Of a stretch of DNA of 64,000 nucleotides, positions 1 through 10,664 are shown piece by piece (position 1 is the stretch's first letter; the number at the start of each line of letters is the position of its first letter). Position numbers and translations under genes: made by a program. Origin of the DNA: Frigoribacterium sp. PhB24. Lineage in GTDB: Bacteria > Actinomycetota > Actinomycetes > Actinomycetales > Microbacteriaceae. The stretch is from NCBI RefSeq assembly GCF_003755185.1, contig NZ_RKIC01000016.1:62001-126000 (forward strand). The letters run 5' to 3'. A model generated the notes under the pieces. That model was not told the DNA's origin. It ran no database searches and saw nothing but the letters and a program-made list of their open reading frames with translations.

Positions 1-67
1 CCTTCTGCTCGGCGGGGCCGGTGGGAGGCGCGCCCTCGGGCAGGTGGACGGACACGGTGGTGGTCAT
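1..67 (-). CDS. ABC transporter permease, DppC-like (N-terminus only)
   Basis: Only the first 22 codons are inside the window. The ATG at 67 overlaps the stop of the upstream permease gene (ATGA), so the two are translationally coupled. The visible N-terminus (MTTTVSVHLPEGAPPTG) is a short hydrophilic cytoplasmic tail. The call rests on position: in dpp/opp operons the second permease follows DppB. The remainder, including the membrane segments, lies to the left of the window. Confidence 0.6.
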   Translation of the reverse strand, partial: MTTTVSVHLPEGAPPTGPAEQK

Positions 68-1044
68 CGGCGGGTCCTTGGGTCGAGCACGCCGTACAAG
101 ATGTCGACGAGGAAGTTGGCGACGAGCACGCTGACCGTGATCATCAGGAAGAGGGCCTGCATCAGCGGGTAGTCCTGGCCGATGACGGCGTTGAACAGCA
201 GGTAGCCGATGCCGGGGTAGCCGAACACCTGCTCGACGAGGATCGACCCGCCGACCACGCCACCGAGGGCGAGGCCGAAGCCGGTCAGGTTCGGCAGGAT
301 CGCGTTGCGGGCGGCGTAGCGCACGGCGACCGTGCGACCCTTCAGGCCGTTGGCCTCGGCGAAGGTGACGTAGTCGTCGCCCAGCGTCGAGATCATCGCG
401 TTGCGCATGCCGAGTATCCACCCGCCGAGACTCGTCAGCAGGATCGTGATCGCCGGCAGCACCGCGTGCTGCAGCGCGTCCCCGACGAAGGCGGGTGTGA
501 AGCCGGGTGTGGTCGTCGCACCGTAGGCCCCCGTCGTCGGGAACCAGTGCAACACGTAGCCCAGGAAGAAGAGCAACAGCAGCGCCGTCCAGAAGTACGG
601 GAAGGTGCTCATGAAGCTGCCCGAGAGGGTCGGCAGGGAGTCGAGCCAGGTACCGCGCTTCCAGGCGGCCGCGACGCCGATCAGGGTGCCGAGCACGAAC
701 GCGATGATCGTGCAGACCCCGACGAGGATCAGCGTGAACGGCAGGGCCTGGCCGACCAGGTGGCCGACCGTCTCGGGGAAGAACGTGTAGCTCGTGCCGA
801 AGTCGAGACGCACCACCTGGCCGAGGTAGCTGACGTACTGCTGCAGCACGTTGCCGCTCGGCACCCCGAGCTGGGCCTCGATCGCGGCGCGGGTCGCGTC
901 GCTGACGGGACCGTTCTGCGACAGCTTGGCGATGGCGGCGTCGGTCGGGCTGCCGGGCATCAGCCGCGGCAGGATGAAGTTCAGCGTGACGGCGGCCCAC
1001 AACGTGAGCGCGAACAAGCCGAGCTTCTGGGCTGCGTACTTCAC
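64..1044 (-). CDS. dppB: ABC transporter permease, DppB/OppB family
   Basis: 326-aa integral membrane subunit of a peptide/oligosaccharide (family 5) ABC importer. The N-terminal segment KLGLFALTLWAAVTLNFILP with RLMPGSP is the usual DppB start. About six membrane segments follow, and the permease EAA loop (FAEANGLKGRTVAVRYAARN) is near residues 225-245, where it would dock on the ATPase. The GTG start at 1044 overlaps the stop of the binding-protein gene (GTGA), and its stop overlaps the next permease start. The same strand is open well beyond this gene, antisense to the flavohaemoprotein, but homology ends at this GTG. The substrate cannot be told from the permease. Confidence 0.92.
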   Translation of the reverse strand: MKYAAQKLGLFALTLWAAVTLNFILPRLMPGSPTDAAIAKLSQNGPVSDATRAAIEAQLGVPSGNVLQQYVSYLGQVVRLDFGTSYTFFPETVGHLVGQALPFTLILVGVCTIIAFVLGTLIGVAAAWKRGTWLDSLPTLSGSFMSTFPYFWTALLLLFFLGYVLHWFPTTGAYGATTTPGFTPAFVGDALQHAVLPAITILLTSLGGWILGMRNAMISTLGDDYVTFAEANGLKGRTVAVRYAARNAILPNLTGFGLALGGVVGGSILVEQVFGYPGIGYLLFNAVIGQDYPLMQALFLMITVSVLVANFLVDILYGVLDPRTRR

Positions 1045-2729
1045 TTGTCGTCCCCCTCGGTCGAGACGCGCTTGAGCTTCGTGAAGATCAGCAGCGGCGC
1101 CTGGTCGTAGTTCTGCGGGGCCATGTACGGGTTCTCGGCGGAGGGCCAGCCGGTGAACTTCGAGTCGTTGAACAGGCCCCAGAGGCCGCCGTAGTAGAGG
1201 CCGATCACGGGCAGCTGGTCGTAGACGACGTTCTGCAGCTGGTAGCTGTACTGCTTCTGCTGCTCGGGGTCGGTCGTGGCCTTCCAGTCGTCGAGCAACT
1301 GGTCGACCGCGGGGTCGCTGAACCGCTCGAAGTTGGCCGCGGTGGTCTCGCCGACCGGGGTCGCGAACTGGCTGTTCAACAGGTTGTTGTAGGCCTGGTA
1401 GACGTTGCCGTTGCCCATGCCGCCCATCGCCATGTCGAACTCGCCGTTGGCGATGGCCGACTGGTAGCCGGCCGGCTGAGGAGCCTGGATCTGCACGTCG
1501 ACGCCGATCGCGCCCAACTGGCTCCGCACCTCCTGCACGGCCCGCAGCCAGTCGGTGTAGCCGTTGGCCGTGAGGATCGTGATCTTCAGCTGCTCGCCGT
1601 CGGGGCCGACCAGACGGTCGCCCTGCTGCGTGTAGCCCGACTCGGAGAACGCCGCGAGGGCGCCGTCGACGTCCTGCTCGAGGATGCCGGCGTTCGGGAT
1701 CGACGGGTCGAGGTCGTCCTGCTGGTTGGGCAGGATGAGCCCGGTCTGGCCGGCCGGCTCGAGGTAGCCCTCGGTGGCGGACTCGGCGATCGGGCCGCGG
1801 TCGAGCGCCAGCGCGATGCCACGCCGCACGTTGACGTCGTCGAAGGGTGCCTTGGTGAGGTTCGGCACGAGACCGATCACGCCACCCGGCGGGAACCAGA
1901 AGTGGTTGTCGGGGCTGGCGGCACCCCAGGTGCCCTCGACGTCGCTGATGAACGAGTACGACCAGTCGTAACCGCGCGTGACGGTGTCGAGCTGGTTGTT
2001 CGTCGCGGGCAGGATGAGGTGGCCGATCTCGATCTCGTCGGCCTGCCAGTACGTCTCGTTCTTGTCCATCGAGTACTGCTGCGGCGAGTAGTTGCCGAGC
2101 GTGAACGGGCCGGTGCCGACCGGGTCGGGGTTGCGGAAGGTCGTGGGGTCGTCGACGTCCTTCCACAGGTGCTCGGGGACGATGGTCGTCTGGCCGATGA
2201 TCTCCATCGCCGGCACGTCGTCGGTCTGCAGGTGGAAGACCACGTGGTCGCCCTGCTGCTCGATCGTGTCGATGTGCTGCCAGGCGCCCTTGAGGTCGAG
2301 GGTCGGGTTCGCCTTGATCAGGTCGAACGTGTAGACCACGTCGGCGGGGGTCATGGGCGTACCGTCGGACCACTCGACGCCGTCGCGGATCGTCATGTCG
2401 ATCGTTCGCGCGTCGGGCAGCACGGTCTCGCCCGCGAGCCACGGCGTGATCTCGCCGTCGAGCGGGTTGATCTCGAGCAGGGGCTCGTAGATCCAGGTCG
2501 AGGCCGTGCGCTTGTTCGTGAGGAACGGGTTGAAGTTGCGCTCGAACTGCGGGTTGCCCTTGTCGGCGTTGATCAACATCGTGTCGGCCCCGATGCTGGG
2601 GTCGGGCTGGCTGCGGATCTGGATGCTGCAGCCGGTGGCCACGAGCACGGCGGCCGTGGTGGCCGCCAGGGCCCCCAGCGTGCGGAGGCGTCGGCGCGGG
2701 TGTCGCCGAGGGGGTGTCGCGTGCGTCAT
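1041..2729 (-). CDS. ABC transporter substrate-binding lipoprotein, SBP_bac_5 family
   Basis: About 562-aa extracytoplasmic receptor of the importer. An arginine-rich N-terminus, a hydrophobic stretch (LGALAATTAAVLVA) and a lipobox VATGCS make it a lipoprotein anchored at the cysteine near residue 34. The body has family-5 features: NPFLTNKRTASTWIYEPLLE, DGVEWSDGTPMTPADVVYTF, and the conserved GTGPF segment. ATG 2729 is preferred over GTG 2735 because the GAGAG ribosome site lies 9 bases from the ATG and only 3 from the GTG. Family-5 proteins carry peptides, but in soil and plant actinobacteria also oligosaccharides. A LacI-type operator upstream (2772-2785) and a LacI gene 1.7 kb away favour a sugar ligand (inference). 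Confidence 0.9.
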   Translation of the reverse strand: MTHATPPRRHPRRRLRTLGALAATTAAVLVATGCSIQIRSQPDPSIGADTMLINADKGNPQFERNFNPFLTNKRTASTWIYEPLLEINPLDGEITPWLAGETVLPDARTIDMTIRDGVEWSDGTPMTPADVVYTFDLIKANPTLDLKGAWQHIDTIEQQGDHVVFHLQTDDVPAMEIIGQTTIVPEHLWKDVDDPTTFRNPDPVGTGPFTLGNYSPQQYSMDKNETYWQADEIEIGHLILPATNNQLDTVTRGYDWSYSFISDVEGTWGAASPDNHFWFPPGGVIGLVPNLTKAPFDDVNVRRGIALALDRGPIAESATEGYLEPAGQTGLILPNQQDDLDPSIPNAGILEQDVDGALAAFSESGYTQQGDRLVGPDGEQLKITILTANGYTDWLRAVQEVRSQLGAIGVDVQIQAPQPAGYQSAIANGEFDMAMGGMGNGNVYQAYNNLLNSQFATPVGETTAANFERFSDPAVDQLLDDWKATTDPEQQKQYSYQLQNVVYDQLPVIGLYYGGLWGLFNDSKFTGWPSAENPYMAPQNYDQAPLLIFTKLKRVSTEGDDK

Positions 2730-2771
2730 CGCCACGTTCTCTCATTCGTCGTCGAGGTGAGCTGCGCCCAC

Positions 2772-2785
2772 TGTAAGCGCATACA
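2772..2785. promoter_or_regulatory. LacI-type operator candidate before the ABC operon
   Basis: TGTAAGCGCATACA is a 14-bp palindrome with a central GCGC and two mismatched positions. It is close to the LacI/CcpA-family consensus TGTAAGCGCTTACA. It lies about 43 bp upstream of the binding-protein start, in the gap shared with the divergent flavohaemoprotein gene. The best local candidate for binding it is the LacI-family protein at 4429-5598. Confidence 0.5.
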
Positions 2786-2928
2786 TCGCCACGGCGCAAG
2801 CAGCGGGCCGGACGAGGAGGCGCGAGGTCGTTCGATGCCGAGCCAACCGTCAGGGGACGCCAGGGCCCGCGCGCCAGAATCGGCGTCGGGTGCCGGTCGC
2901 GGCATCCCGGCCGACCGGAGGGACCCGC

Positions 2929-4293
2929 ATGGCCAGCACGACGCAGCTGCAGGCGCTCCGCGCCTCGTTGCCCGCGGTCGCCGAGCGGGCGCACGACATC
3001 GCCGACGACTTCTACCGCCGCCTGTTCGCCTCGCGACCCGACCTGCTGCGTGACCGGTTCAACCGGGGCGACCTCGCGCAGGGGCGGCAGCAACGCGATC
3101 TCGCCCGCACGATCGTGGCACTGGCCGAGGCCGTGCTCGACGCGGCCCCGGGGTCGACGCGCGCTGCCGGCACCGACCGGCGCCGCGCCTCCTCGGGGGG
3201 CCGGCCGCTCGGCGACGACACCGCACGCCAGGCCGGGGCGCCGACCCTCGCTCCGGCGACACCCGGCGAGATCGTCTCGCGGCTGGCCCAGCGGCACGCG
3301 GCGCTCGGCGTGACACGCGACGAATACGACGTGTTCGAGCGGCACCTCGGCCAGGCGTTCGCCGCCGCCCTCGGCCCGGTCCTCACGCCCGAGGTCGCCG
3401 ACGCGTGGGCGGCCGTCTACCGCCGGACCCGTGACGAGATGGCGACGACGGTCGAGACGATCTACCGGCAGTTCGACCTCGAGCCCGGCGACGAGTGGCG
3501 CGAGGCCGTCGTCACCGAGCACCGCGTCGAGGCCGAGGACGTCGTCGCACTCACCCTCGTCTCCGCCGACAGCGAGGCCCTGCCGCGCTACCGCGCCGGC
3601 CAGTTCGCGTCGGTGCAGGTGCGGCTGGCCGACGGCGCGCGTCAGATCCGGCAGTACAGCCTGCGCGGCGGGCACGACGAGCAGTGGCGCATCAGCGCCC
3701 GGCTGCTGGCCGGTGAACCGCCCGCGCCCGACGGCGAGGTCTCGTCGCACCTCATGCGCGAGCTGCGTGTGGGCGACGTCGTGAGCGTCTCGCCCCCGAT
3801 CGGCTCGCTGACCATCGACGACCTCGACGACGCGCCGCTGCTGTTCGTCTCGGCGGGCATCGGCTGCACCCCCGTGCTCGGCATGCTCGACCACCTCGCC
3901 CGCACCGAGCCGGACCGTGTCGTGACGGCCCTGCACTTCGAGCGCACGCCCGAGCGCCACGCCCACCGGGTCGAGCTCGAGGCGTTGGTCGCGTCGATGC
4001 CGAACGCGACGTTGCGGGTCAGCTACACGCAGGGGTCGCTCTCGGCGCTCAGCGCGCTGGCCGCGGCGTCGATCGACGGGCCCGGGGTCTACCTCGACCC
4101 GATCGACCTCGGCCGGGTCGACCTGACCGCGTCGCACCGGGTGTTCCTCTGCGGGCCGGTGCCGTTCATGGCGATCGCCCGCGCTGCCCTGATCAGCCAC
4201 GGAGTCGACGCCGAACGCGTGCACTACTTCGTCTTCGGGCCCGACGACGGCAGCGTCACCGGGGCCGACACCGGGCAGGGCGGACTCGGGTAG
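2929..4293 (+). CDS. hmp: Flavohaemoprotein (nitric oxide dioxygenase type)
   Basis: 454-aa globin fused to a ferredoxin-reductase module, which converts NO plus O2 to nitrate using NAD(P)H. The globin covers about residues 1-180, with proximal His about 123 (LAQRHAALGV). The FAD motif RQYS is at 241-244, the NAD-binding FVSAGIGCTPVLGM follows, and FLCGPVPFM is near the end. ATG 2929 follows a CGGAGGG ribosome site. Residues about 72-112 form a low-complexity insertion between globin helices that is absent from typical Hmp, and it contains one copy of the dispersed 11-mer (3183-3193). The C-terminus runs into a 15-bp tandem repeat. It is divergent from the ABC operon. Confidence 0.88.
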   Translation: MASTTQLQALRASLPAVAERAHDIADDFYRRLFASRPDLLRDRFNRGDLAQGRQQRDLARTIVALAEAVLDAAPGSTRAAGTDRRRASSGGRPLGDDTARQAGAPTLAPATPGEIVSRLAQRHAALGVTRDEYDVFERHLGQAFAAALGPVLTPEVADAWAAVYRRTRDEMATTVETIYRQFDLEPGDEWREAVVTEHRVEAEDVVALTLVSADSEALPRYRAGQFASVQVRLADGARQIRQYSLRGGHDEQWRISARLLAGEPPAPDGEVSSHLMRELRVGDVVSVSPPIGSLTIDDLDDAPLLFVSAGIGCTPVLGMLDHLARTEPDRVVTALHFERTPERHAHRVELEALVASMPNATLRVSYTQGSLSALSALAAASIDGPGVYLDPIDLGRVDLTASHRVFLCGPVPFMAIARAALISHGVDAERVHYFVFGPDDGSVTGADTGQGGLG

Positions 4294-4321
4294 GGCGGAC
4301 TCGGGTAGGGCTGACTCGGAT
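4277..4321 (+). repeat. 15-bp tandem repeat, three units, spanning the hmp stop
   Basis: The unit agggcggactcgggt occurs at 4277-4291 and exactly again at 4292-4306, with a diverged third copy at 4307-4321. Because the unit is five codons long, every junction supplies an in-frame TAG. Gain or loss of a unit would therefore move the C-terminus by five residues without changing the stop. Confidence 0.85.
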
Positions 4322-4329
4322 AGGGCTGC

Positions 4330-4387
4330 CGAGATGTCACGACGTGCCGCTCACCTCTGAACGTGAGCGGCACGTCGTGACATCTCG
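4330..4387. repeat. 58-base palindromic element, copy 1
   Basis: Two perfectly complementary 25-base arms (4330-4354 and 4363-4387) with an 8-base loop. It lies between the convergent hmp and lacI genes. Near-identical copies are at 11305-11362 and 12387-12444. There is no T-tract, so it is not a typical intrinsic terminator, though a transcript would fold strongly. Confidence 0.9.
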
Positions 4388-4392
4388 CCGGC

Positions 4393-4403
4393 AGGAGGCG
4401 CGG
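4393..4403 (+). repeat. Dispersed 11-mer AGGAGGCGCGG (reference copy; full list in text)
   Basis: Exact copies on this strand start at 4393, 5242, 10260, 13373, 15904, 17987, 24184, 29024, 44554 and 48470. Exact reverse-complement copies start at 3183, 8552, 10545, 13346, 24279, 33890, 35636, 37757, 38793, 40973, 59849, 62398 and 63530. Ten-of-eleven matches include 2815, 12379, 16337, 18884, 19177, 31379, 35150, 51642, 55866 and 59283. The 3' flank often continues as gtcgc. Copies just after genes read CCGCGCCTCCT on the coding strand. Confidence 0.9.
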
Positions 4404-4428
4404 CGCGGCGACCACGGGCGGGCACCGC

Positions 4429-5598
4429 TCAGAGCGCGGGACAGCTCTCACGCAGCAGCACCTCGACCGGGAGCGTGACGCGCTGCGGAGGAGCCCCGGG
4501 GTCGGTCAGGCGCTGCACGACGGTGCGCACGGCGAGGCGGCCGAGCTCACCCATCGGCTGGCGCACCGTGGTCAGGCGGGGCCGGGAGAACCGGCCGGCG
4601 TCGATGCCGTCGAAACCCGTCACGAGCACGCGGCCGGGGACGTCGACACCCTGCTCGCCGAAGACGTCGAGGACGCCGAGGGCCGACTGGTCGTTCGCGC
4701 AGAGGACGGCCCGCGGCGGTTCGCCGGCCGCCAGCAGGGCCGCAGCCGCCCGGCGACCGCCGGCACGGGAGAACTCGCCCGGTTCGACCCGGGCGTCGAC
4801 GCGCGCGCCCGACGCCCGGTGCGCCGCGACGGCCCGGTCGAAGCCGGCGTGACGGTCGAGCTCGTCGGGTGAATCGGACGGGCCGGCGACGTAGGCCACG
4901 TCGCGCGCCCCGTGCGCGCCGAGGACGAAATCGGTCAGGGCGTGCATGCCGGCGACGTTGTCGACGCCGACGTGGTCGAGCTCGTCGCCCGGACGGGAGT
5001 CGGCCAGCACCACGACGGGGATGCGCCGCGACACGTGCGCGAGCAGGTCGCCCGGCACGGTCTGGGCCAGCACGGCCAACCCGTCGACGCGGCCCGCGAT
5101 GTCGTTCACCATCACCTCGCGGCTCGAGCCGCGACCGGCGGCGACCATCAGCGCGAAGCCGCGGCGCCAGGCCTCGACCTCGGCGCCGCGGAGCACCTCG
5201 TCGAAGTAGAGGTTCGCCGGGTTTGAGCCGTGATCCGGCGCAGGAGGCGCGGTGCGGGTCGCCGCACCGGGACGCGAGAGCGGGGCGTGCGACGCCCCCG
5301 CCCCTTCGCGGTCGTCGATCAGTGGGATGCGGGTCGCGTCGGCCACCCGGGCCCAGTCGGGCTCCGGGCCGTCGATGCCGTCGTGGCCCGGCAGGAAGAG
5401 CCCGAGCACGCCCGTGCGTCGACCGGCGAGGCCGCGGGCCGCGCCGCTCGGCACGTAGCCGAGCGCGCGCACCGACTCGAGCACCCGTCCGCGGGTCTCG
5501 GGGCGCACGTCGTCGGGACGGCGCAGCACCCTCGACACCGTGGCGATCGACACGCCGGCGTGAGCGGCCACGTCGTACACGGTGGGGGCCTTGGTCAC
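4429..5598 (-). CDS. LacI-family transcriptional regulator
   Basis: 389 aa. The N-terminal HTH (PTVYDVAAHAGVSIATVSRVL, residues about 5-25) with the hinge GYVPSGAARGLAGRRT is classical LacI. The periplasmic-binding-protein-like sensor domain follows (LAQTVPGDLL, VGVDNVAGMHALTDFVLG, LVTGFDGIDAGRFSRPRLTTVRQP). The GTG start at 5598 has a GGAGGA ribosome site. Between residues about 95 and 125 there is an extra proline/alanine-rich stretch (RPGAATRTAPPAPDHGS) not usual in the family; it contains a dispersed 11-mer (5242-5252). No sugar genes are adjacent; the nearest candidate target is the ABC operon operator at 2772. The effector is unknown. Confidence 0.88.
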   Translation of the reverse strand: MTKAPTVYDVAAHAGVSIATVSRVLRRPDDVRPETRGRVLESVRALGYVPSGAARGLAGRRTGVLGLFLPGHDGIDGPEPDWARVADATRIPLIDDREGAGASHAPLSRPGAATRTAPPAPDHGSNPANLYFDEVLRGAEVEAWRRGFALMVAAGRGSSREVMVNDIAGRVDGLAVLAQTVPGDLLAHVSRRIPVVVLADSRPGDELDHVGVDNVAGMHALTDFVLGAHGARDVAYVAGPSDSPDELDRHAGFDRAVAAHRASGARVDARVEPGEFSRAGGRRAAAALLAAGEPPRAVLCANDQSALGVLDVFGEQGVDVPGRVLVTGFDGIDAGRFSRPRLTTVRQPMGELGRLAVRTVVQRLTDPGAPPQRVTLPVEVLLRESCPAL

Positions 5599-5782
5599 GA
5601 GCGGTCCTCCAGGCGGGCGGCGGCGGGTCGCGGACCATCCTAGGTCGGCCGGTGCCCGGCCCGGGGCCGGGTCGGGCCGAGCGACACGGCCACGACACAG
5701 GCCGTCGGGGCACGCGACGACGGACGCCGCCCGCCCCGTCGAGGGCGAGCGGCATCCGGATGACGACCCGCCGGGCCGCCGG

Positions 5783-8209
5783 TCAGTCGCCGCGGGGGGC
5801 GGAAGCCGACCGGCGACGGTGCCGCTTCGCCATGACGGTCGCCACTCCGGCGAGCACCATCAGCACAGCGGTGGCCACGAACGGCGCCGGTTCGCTGCCC
5901 GTGTAGGCGAGCACCCGGGTGGCGCGAGCGGTCGAGACGGGGACGAGGCCACTCGAGACCGGCATCACGACCGGAGGTACCACGTCCGGAGGTACCACCG
6001 GAGCTACAACCGGAGGTACCACCTCCGGAGGCACCACCTCGACCACCGAAAAGAAGACCGGCGAGGAGAAGCTCATCGTCCTGTCGGTCAGGGTCTGCAC
6101 CGCGACCACGCCGAAGGCGCCGACCGGGACACCGGCGACGGGCACCGAGAACTGCCCGCTTACGTCCGCCTGCACGACCGCCATCACGTTACCGGCCTCG
6201 GGGTCGTAGGCGATGGGGTCGGCCACCACGCGGGCGGATCGGGCGGATCGGGCGGACGAGGAGGGCACGGGCTCGTCGAGATGTGCAAGCTGATCAGCCG
6301 TCGCGAGCCCCACGGTCACTTCCGCACCGGGCTGCGCCGTGCCCGTCACGGTCACGGTGCCGGGTTCGAGCACCGCACCCTCGACGGGAGCCGTGATCAC
6401 CGGGGCCACGGCAGTGGCCTCGACGAGCAGGTCGAGAGTCGTCTCGCTACCCTCGGATCCGACGAGAGTCAGCGACGTCGCGCCGGCCGGAAGCGACGGC
6501 GACACCCGGGCAACGTCGTCGAGCCGGCCGTTCTCGTCGGCGACGAACCCGGCGTCGAGACCGTCGACCGTTATGACCTCACCGGGCCCGAAGTTCGCTC
6601 CGCGGATGCGGAACGGGACGTCGACCCGGACGGTGCCGTCCGCGACGGCAGCGATCGGACCGAGACCGAGGTCTTCGGTGACGGCAGCGAAAGCGTTCAC
6701 AACGCCCGCGCCGTAGAGCGCGGGGTCACCGCCCCCGACGGTCTGCTTCTCCAGGAGCGCCCGCAGTTCGTCCGGCGTGGCGCCACGGTGGGTCGAGGCG
6801 AGCAACGCGACGACGCCAGCGACGTGGGGCGAGGCCATCGACGTGCCGCTGGAGACCTGGTAGCCGCCGCCGAAGGCGGTGCTGAGGATGTACGAACCGG
6901 GCGCCCCCACGTCGATGACCCCGGCGCCGTAGTTCGAGTAGCCGGCGTCGAAGACAGGGTGACCATCGGCACCCTTGCGCAGGGCCGACACCGTGACGAC
7001 GCCCTCGATCTCGGCGGGCAGGCCGAAGCAACCCTCGGACACATCACGACCTCTGATCGGCTTCGAGTCATCGGGGCTCGAGGAGTCCGTGGTCTTGTTC
7101 GCCAAGTCGTAGGACGAGTTGCCGGCGGCGGCCACGTTCAGCACGCCTCGCGCCTCGGAGTATCTGACCGCGCGGGTCACGGCTTCGAGGGCCGGAGCCT
7201 GGTCGATCTCGCCCCGGCACCAGAATTCGTAAGGGTCGACGAAGTAGCTGTTGTTGGTGACCTCGAAGCCGTGGTCAGCGGCCCACATGAAGCCGCAGAG
7301 GACGTACTCGGGGTAGGCGCGGTCGTCGTGGCTGGCAACCTTGACGCTGGCGAGCGTGACGCCGGGGGCGACGCCGGCTATGCCCACGTGGTTCTCGGCG
7401 GCCGCGACCGTTCCGGCGACGTGGGTTCCGTGGGACTCGCCATTGTCGACAGGAACCCACGCGGACTGGTTCTGGTCGGGGATGCCGTTGACGGTGCAAC
7501 CGACCGAAAGGTCGGGGTCGACCTGTCCGGCGAGGTCGGGGTGCGAGACGTCGATGCCTGTGTCGAGCACGCCCACGACGACCGAGGGGCCGCCGGACGT
7601 GATCTGACGCGCCTCAGGCGCACCGATGTCCATCATGTCCCACTGGTCGACCTCGCGCGGATCGGCCGCCACCGCCTGCCCGCCGAGTGGGCCACCGATG
7701 CTCTGGATGCCGGCTGAGGCCGGAACCACCGTCTCGGCCTCGCCGACCGCCGCCGTGCGGGTCGGGCCGGCGGACTCGACGCCCGTGGCCAGACGGACGG
7801 CCGCGAGGAAGCCCCCATCGGACGACTGCGCGCTGAGGACGCCGATCTCGGGGTACTCGCTGAGCACGGTCCCGCCGTCGGCGACAACGGCGGCAGCGGC
7901 CATGTCGATCGCCGCCTGGCCGGTGACGGTGGTGTTGACGAGGTAGTTCATCACGACGCCGTCGGCGATCTGGGCGTCGGCCGCGGGAAAGGGTGCGTCC
8001 TGCACCTCGGTCGTGGCGGCGGCCGACGTCGAAGCGCCGGTCGAAGGCGACGCGTCGGCACCCTGCCCCCCTCCGTCGACGACGGGACCGGCGGCCGCGA
8101 CATCGACGCCGTCGGCCGCGAAAGCGACGGTGGGAGCCAGGACGAGTGCCCCGGCGAGCGCCAGGGCGGTCGCGGTGCGCGGCGCCCGGCATGCAGTTTC
8201 TTTGTTCAC
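5783..8209 (-). CDS. Secreted, sortase-anchored subtilisin-like serine protease (S8)
   Basis: 808 aa. The GTG at 8209 has an AGGAG ribosome site and begins a Sec signal peptide (ALALAGALVLAPTVAFA). Residues about 70-180 look like a propeptide. The catalytic triad is visible: Asp216 (VVGVLDTGID), His260 (ESHGTHVAGT), Ser457 (SSGTSMASPHVAG), with the AAAGNS block near 364. After two Ig-like/IPT-type segments comes a Pro-Val repeat (PPEVVPPVVAPVVPPD). The C-terminus has LAYTG, a membrane segment and a basic tail RHRRR. LAxTG is the class E sortase signal typical of high-GC actinobacteria, so this is a wall-bound exported protease. A longer reading start exists at 8287 but would bury the signal peptide. 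Confidence 0.92.
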   Translation of the reverse strand: MNKETACRAPRTATALALAGALVLAPTVAFAADGVDVAAAGPVVDGGGQGADASPSTGASTSAAATTEVQDAPFPAADAQIADGVVMNYLVNTTVTGQAAIDMAAAAVVADGGTVLSEYPEIGVLSAQSSDGGFLAAVRLATGVESAGPTRTAAVGEAETVVPASAGIQSIGGPLGGQAVAADPREVDQWDMMDIGAPEARQITSGGPSVVVGVLDTGIDVSHPDLAGQVDPDLSVGCTVNGIPDQNQSAWVPVDNGESHGTHVAGTVAAAENHVGIAGVAPGVTLASVKVASHDDRAYPEYVLCGFMWAADHGFEVTNNSYFVDPYEFWCRGEIDQAPALEAVTRAVRYSEARGVLNVAAAGNSSYDLANKTTDSSSPDDSKPIRGRDVSEGCFGLPAEIEGVVTVSALRKGADGHPVFDAGYSNYGAGVIDVGAPGSYILSTAFGGGYQVSSGTSMASPHVAGVVALLASTHRGATPDELRALLEKQTVGGGDPALYGAGVVNAFAAVTEDLGLGPIAAVADGTVRVDVPFRIRGANFGPGEVITVDGLDAGFVADENGRLDDVARVSPSLPAGATSLTLVGSEGSETTLDLLVEATAVAPVITAPVEGAVLEPGTVTVTGTAQPGAEVTVGLATADQLAHLDEPVPSSSARSARSARVVADPIAYDPEAGNVMAVVQADVSGQFSVPVAGVPVGAFGVVAVQTLTDRTMSFSSPVFFSVVEVVPPEVVPPVVAPVVPPDVVPPVVMPVSSGLVPVSTARATRVLAYTGSEPAPFVATAVLMVLAGVATVMAKRHRRRSASAPRGD
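5965..6055 (-). repeat. Imperfect tandem repeats encoding the Pro-Val stalk
   Basis: Degenerate 12-18 base units around accggaggtaccacc encode the PPEVV/PPDVV wall-spanning linker just before the sorting signal of the subtilisin. Such stalk repeats commonly vary in number between strains. Confidence 0.7.
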
Positions 8210-8334
8210 GGATGTGCTCCTGTAGGTCGACTCGCCTCGCGCGGAGATCGGCGGGGCGAGATCACGGTGGCCATGGATCGCCCTCACTCGGCCCCAAGAC
8301 CCGGCGACCTCAGGCCGGTCATAAACATATCCAA

Positions 8335-8349
8335 TGTGAATGTGTCACA
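8335..8349. promoter_or_regulatory. CRP/GlxR-like site in the acs-protease intergenic region
   Basis: TGTGA-ATGTG-TCACA is a palindromic pair of CRP half-sites with a 5-base spacer (the usual spacer is 6) in the most AT-rich part of the 290-bp divergent gap. acs genes are commonly CRP/GlxR-controlled in actinobacteria. A TAGCGT box at 8487-8492 would give a leaderless acs transcript. The non-standard spacer keeps confidence low. Confidence 0.3.
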
Positions 8350-8499
8350 CCGGTATGACGATTGTTCGAGATCGGTCGGCGGCAGGCGCCGTCACTGCGG
8401 AACACCTCGCCCCGCCTCCCGACCGCCCGCCCGCCCGCGGATTACGCGAAGTTGCCCTGCGGAGCCCACGGCCGCCGAGCCGCCCGTAGCGTGGGACGC

Positions 8500-10557
<2,058 letters not shown>

Positions 10558-10664
10558 CGCTCCCCCACGCCGCGGGAATCATGCGTGCGCGCACCGGGTT
10601 GTCGTGTCCGTGGCTCGATGACGCGCCTCGCTCCCCCGTACCGTTCCGAGAAGAAAGCGTCGTC

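Noticed and set aside
64-4224. A 1386-residue minus-strand frame covering the ABC permease and much more
   Set aside because: Only the last 326 codons match a family; the rest is antisense to hmp or out of frame with the binding-protein gene, open because of GC bias.
4224-4451. Minus-strand peptide with QPYPSQPYPSPPYPS repeats
   Set aside because: It is merely the reverse translation of the 15-bp tandem repeat at the hmp end.
8335-8349. Strong CRP site claim
   Set aside because: Half-sites are perfect but the spacer is 5, not 6; kept only as a low-confidence feature.
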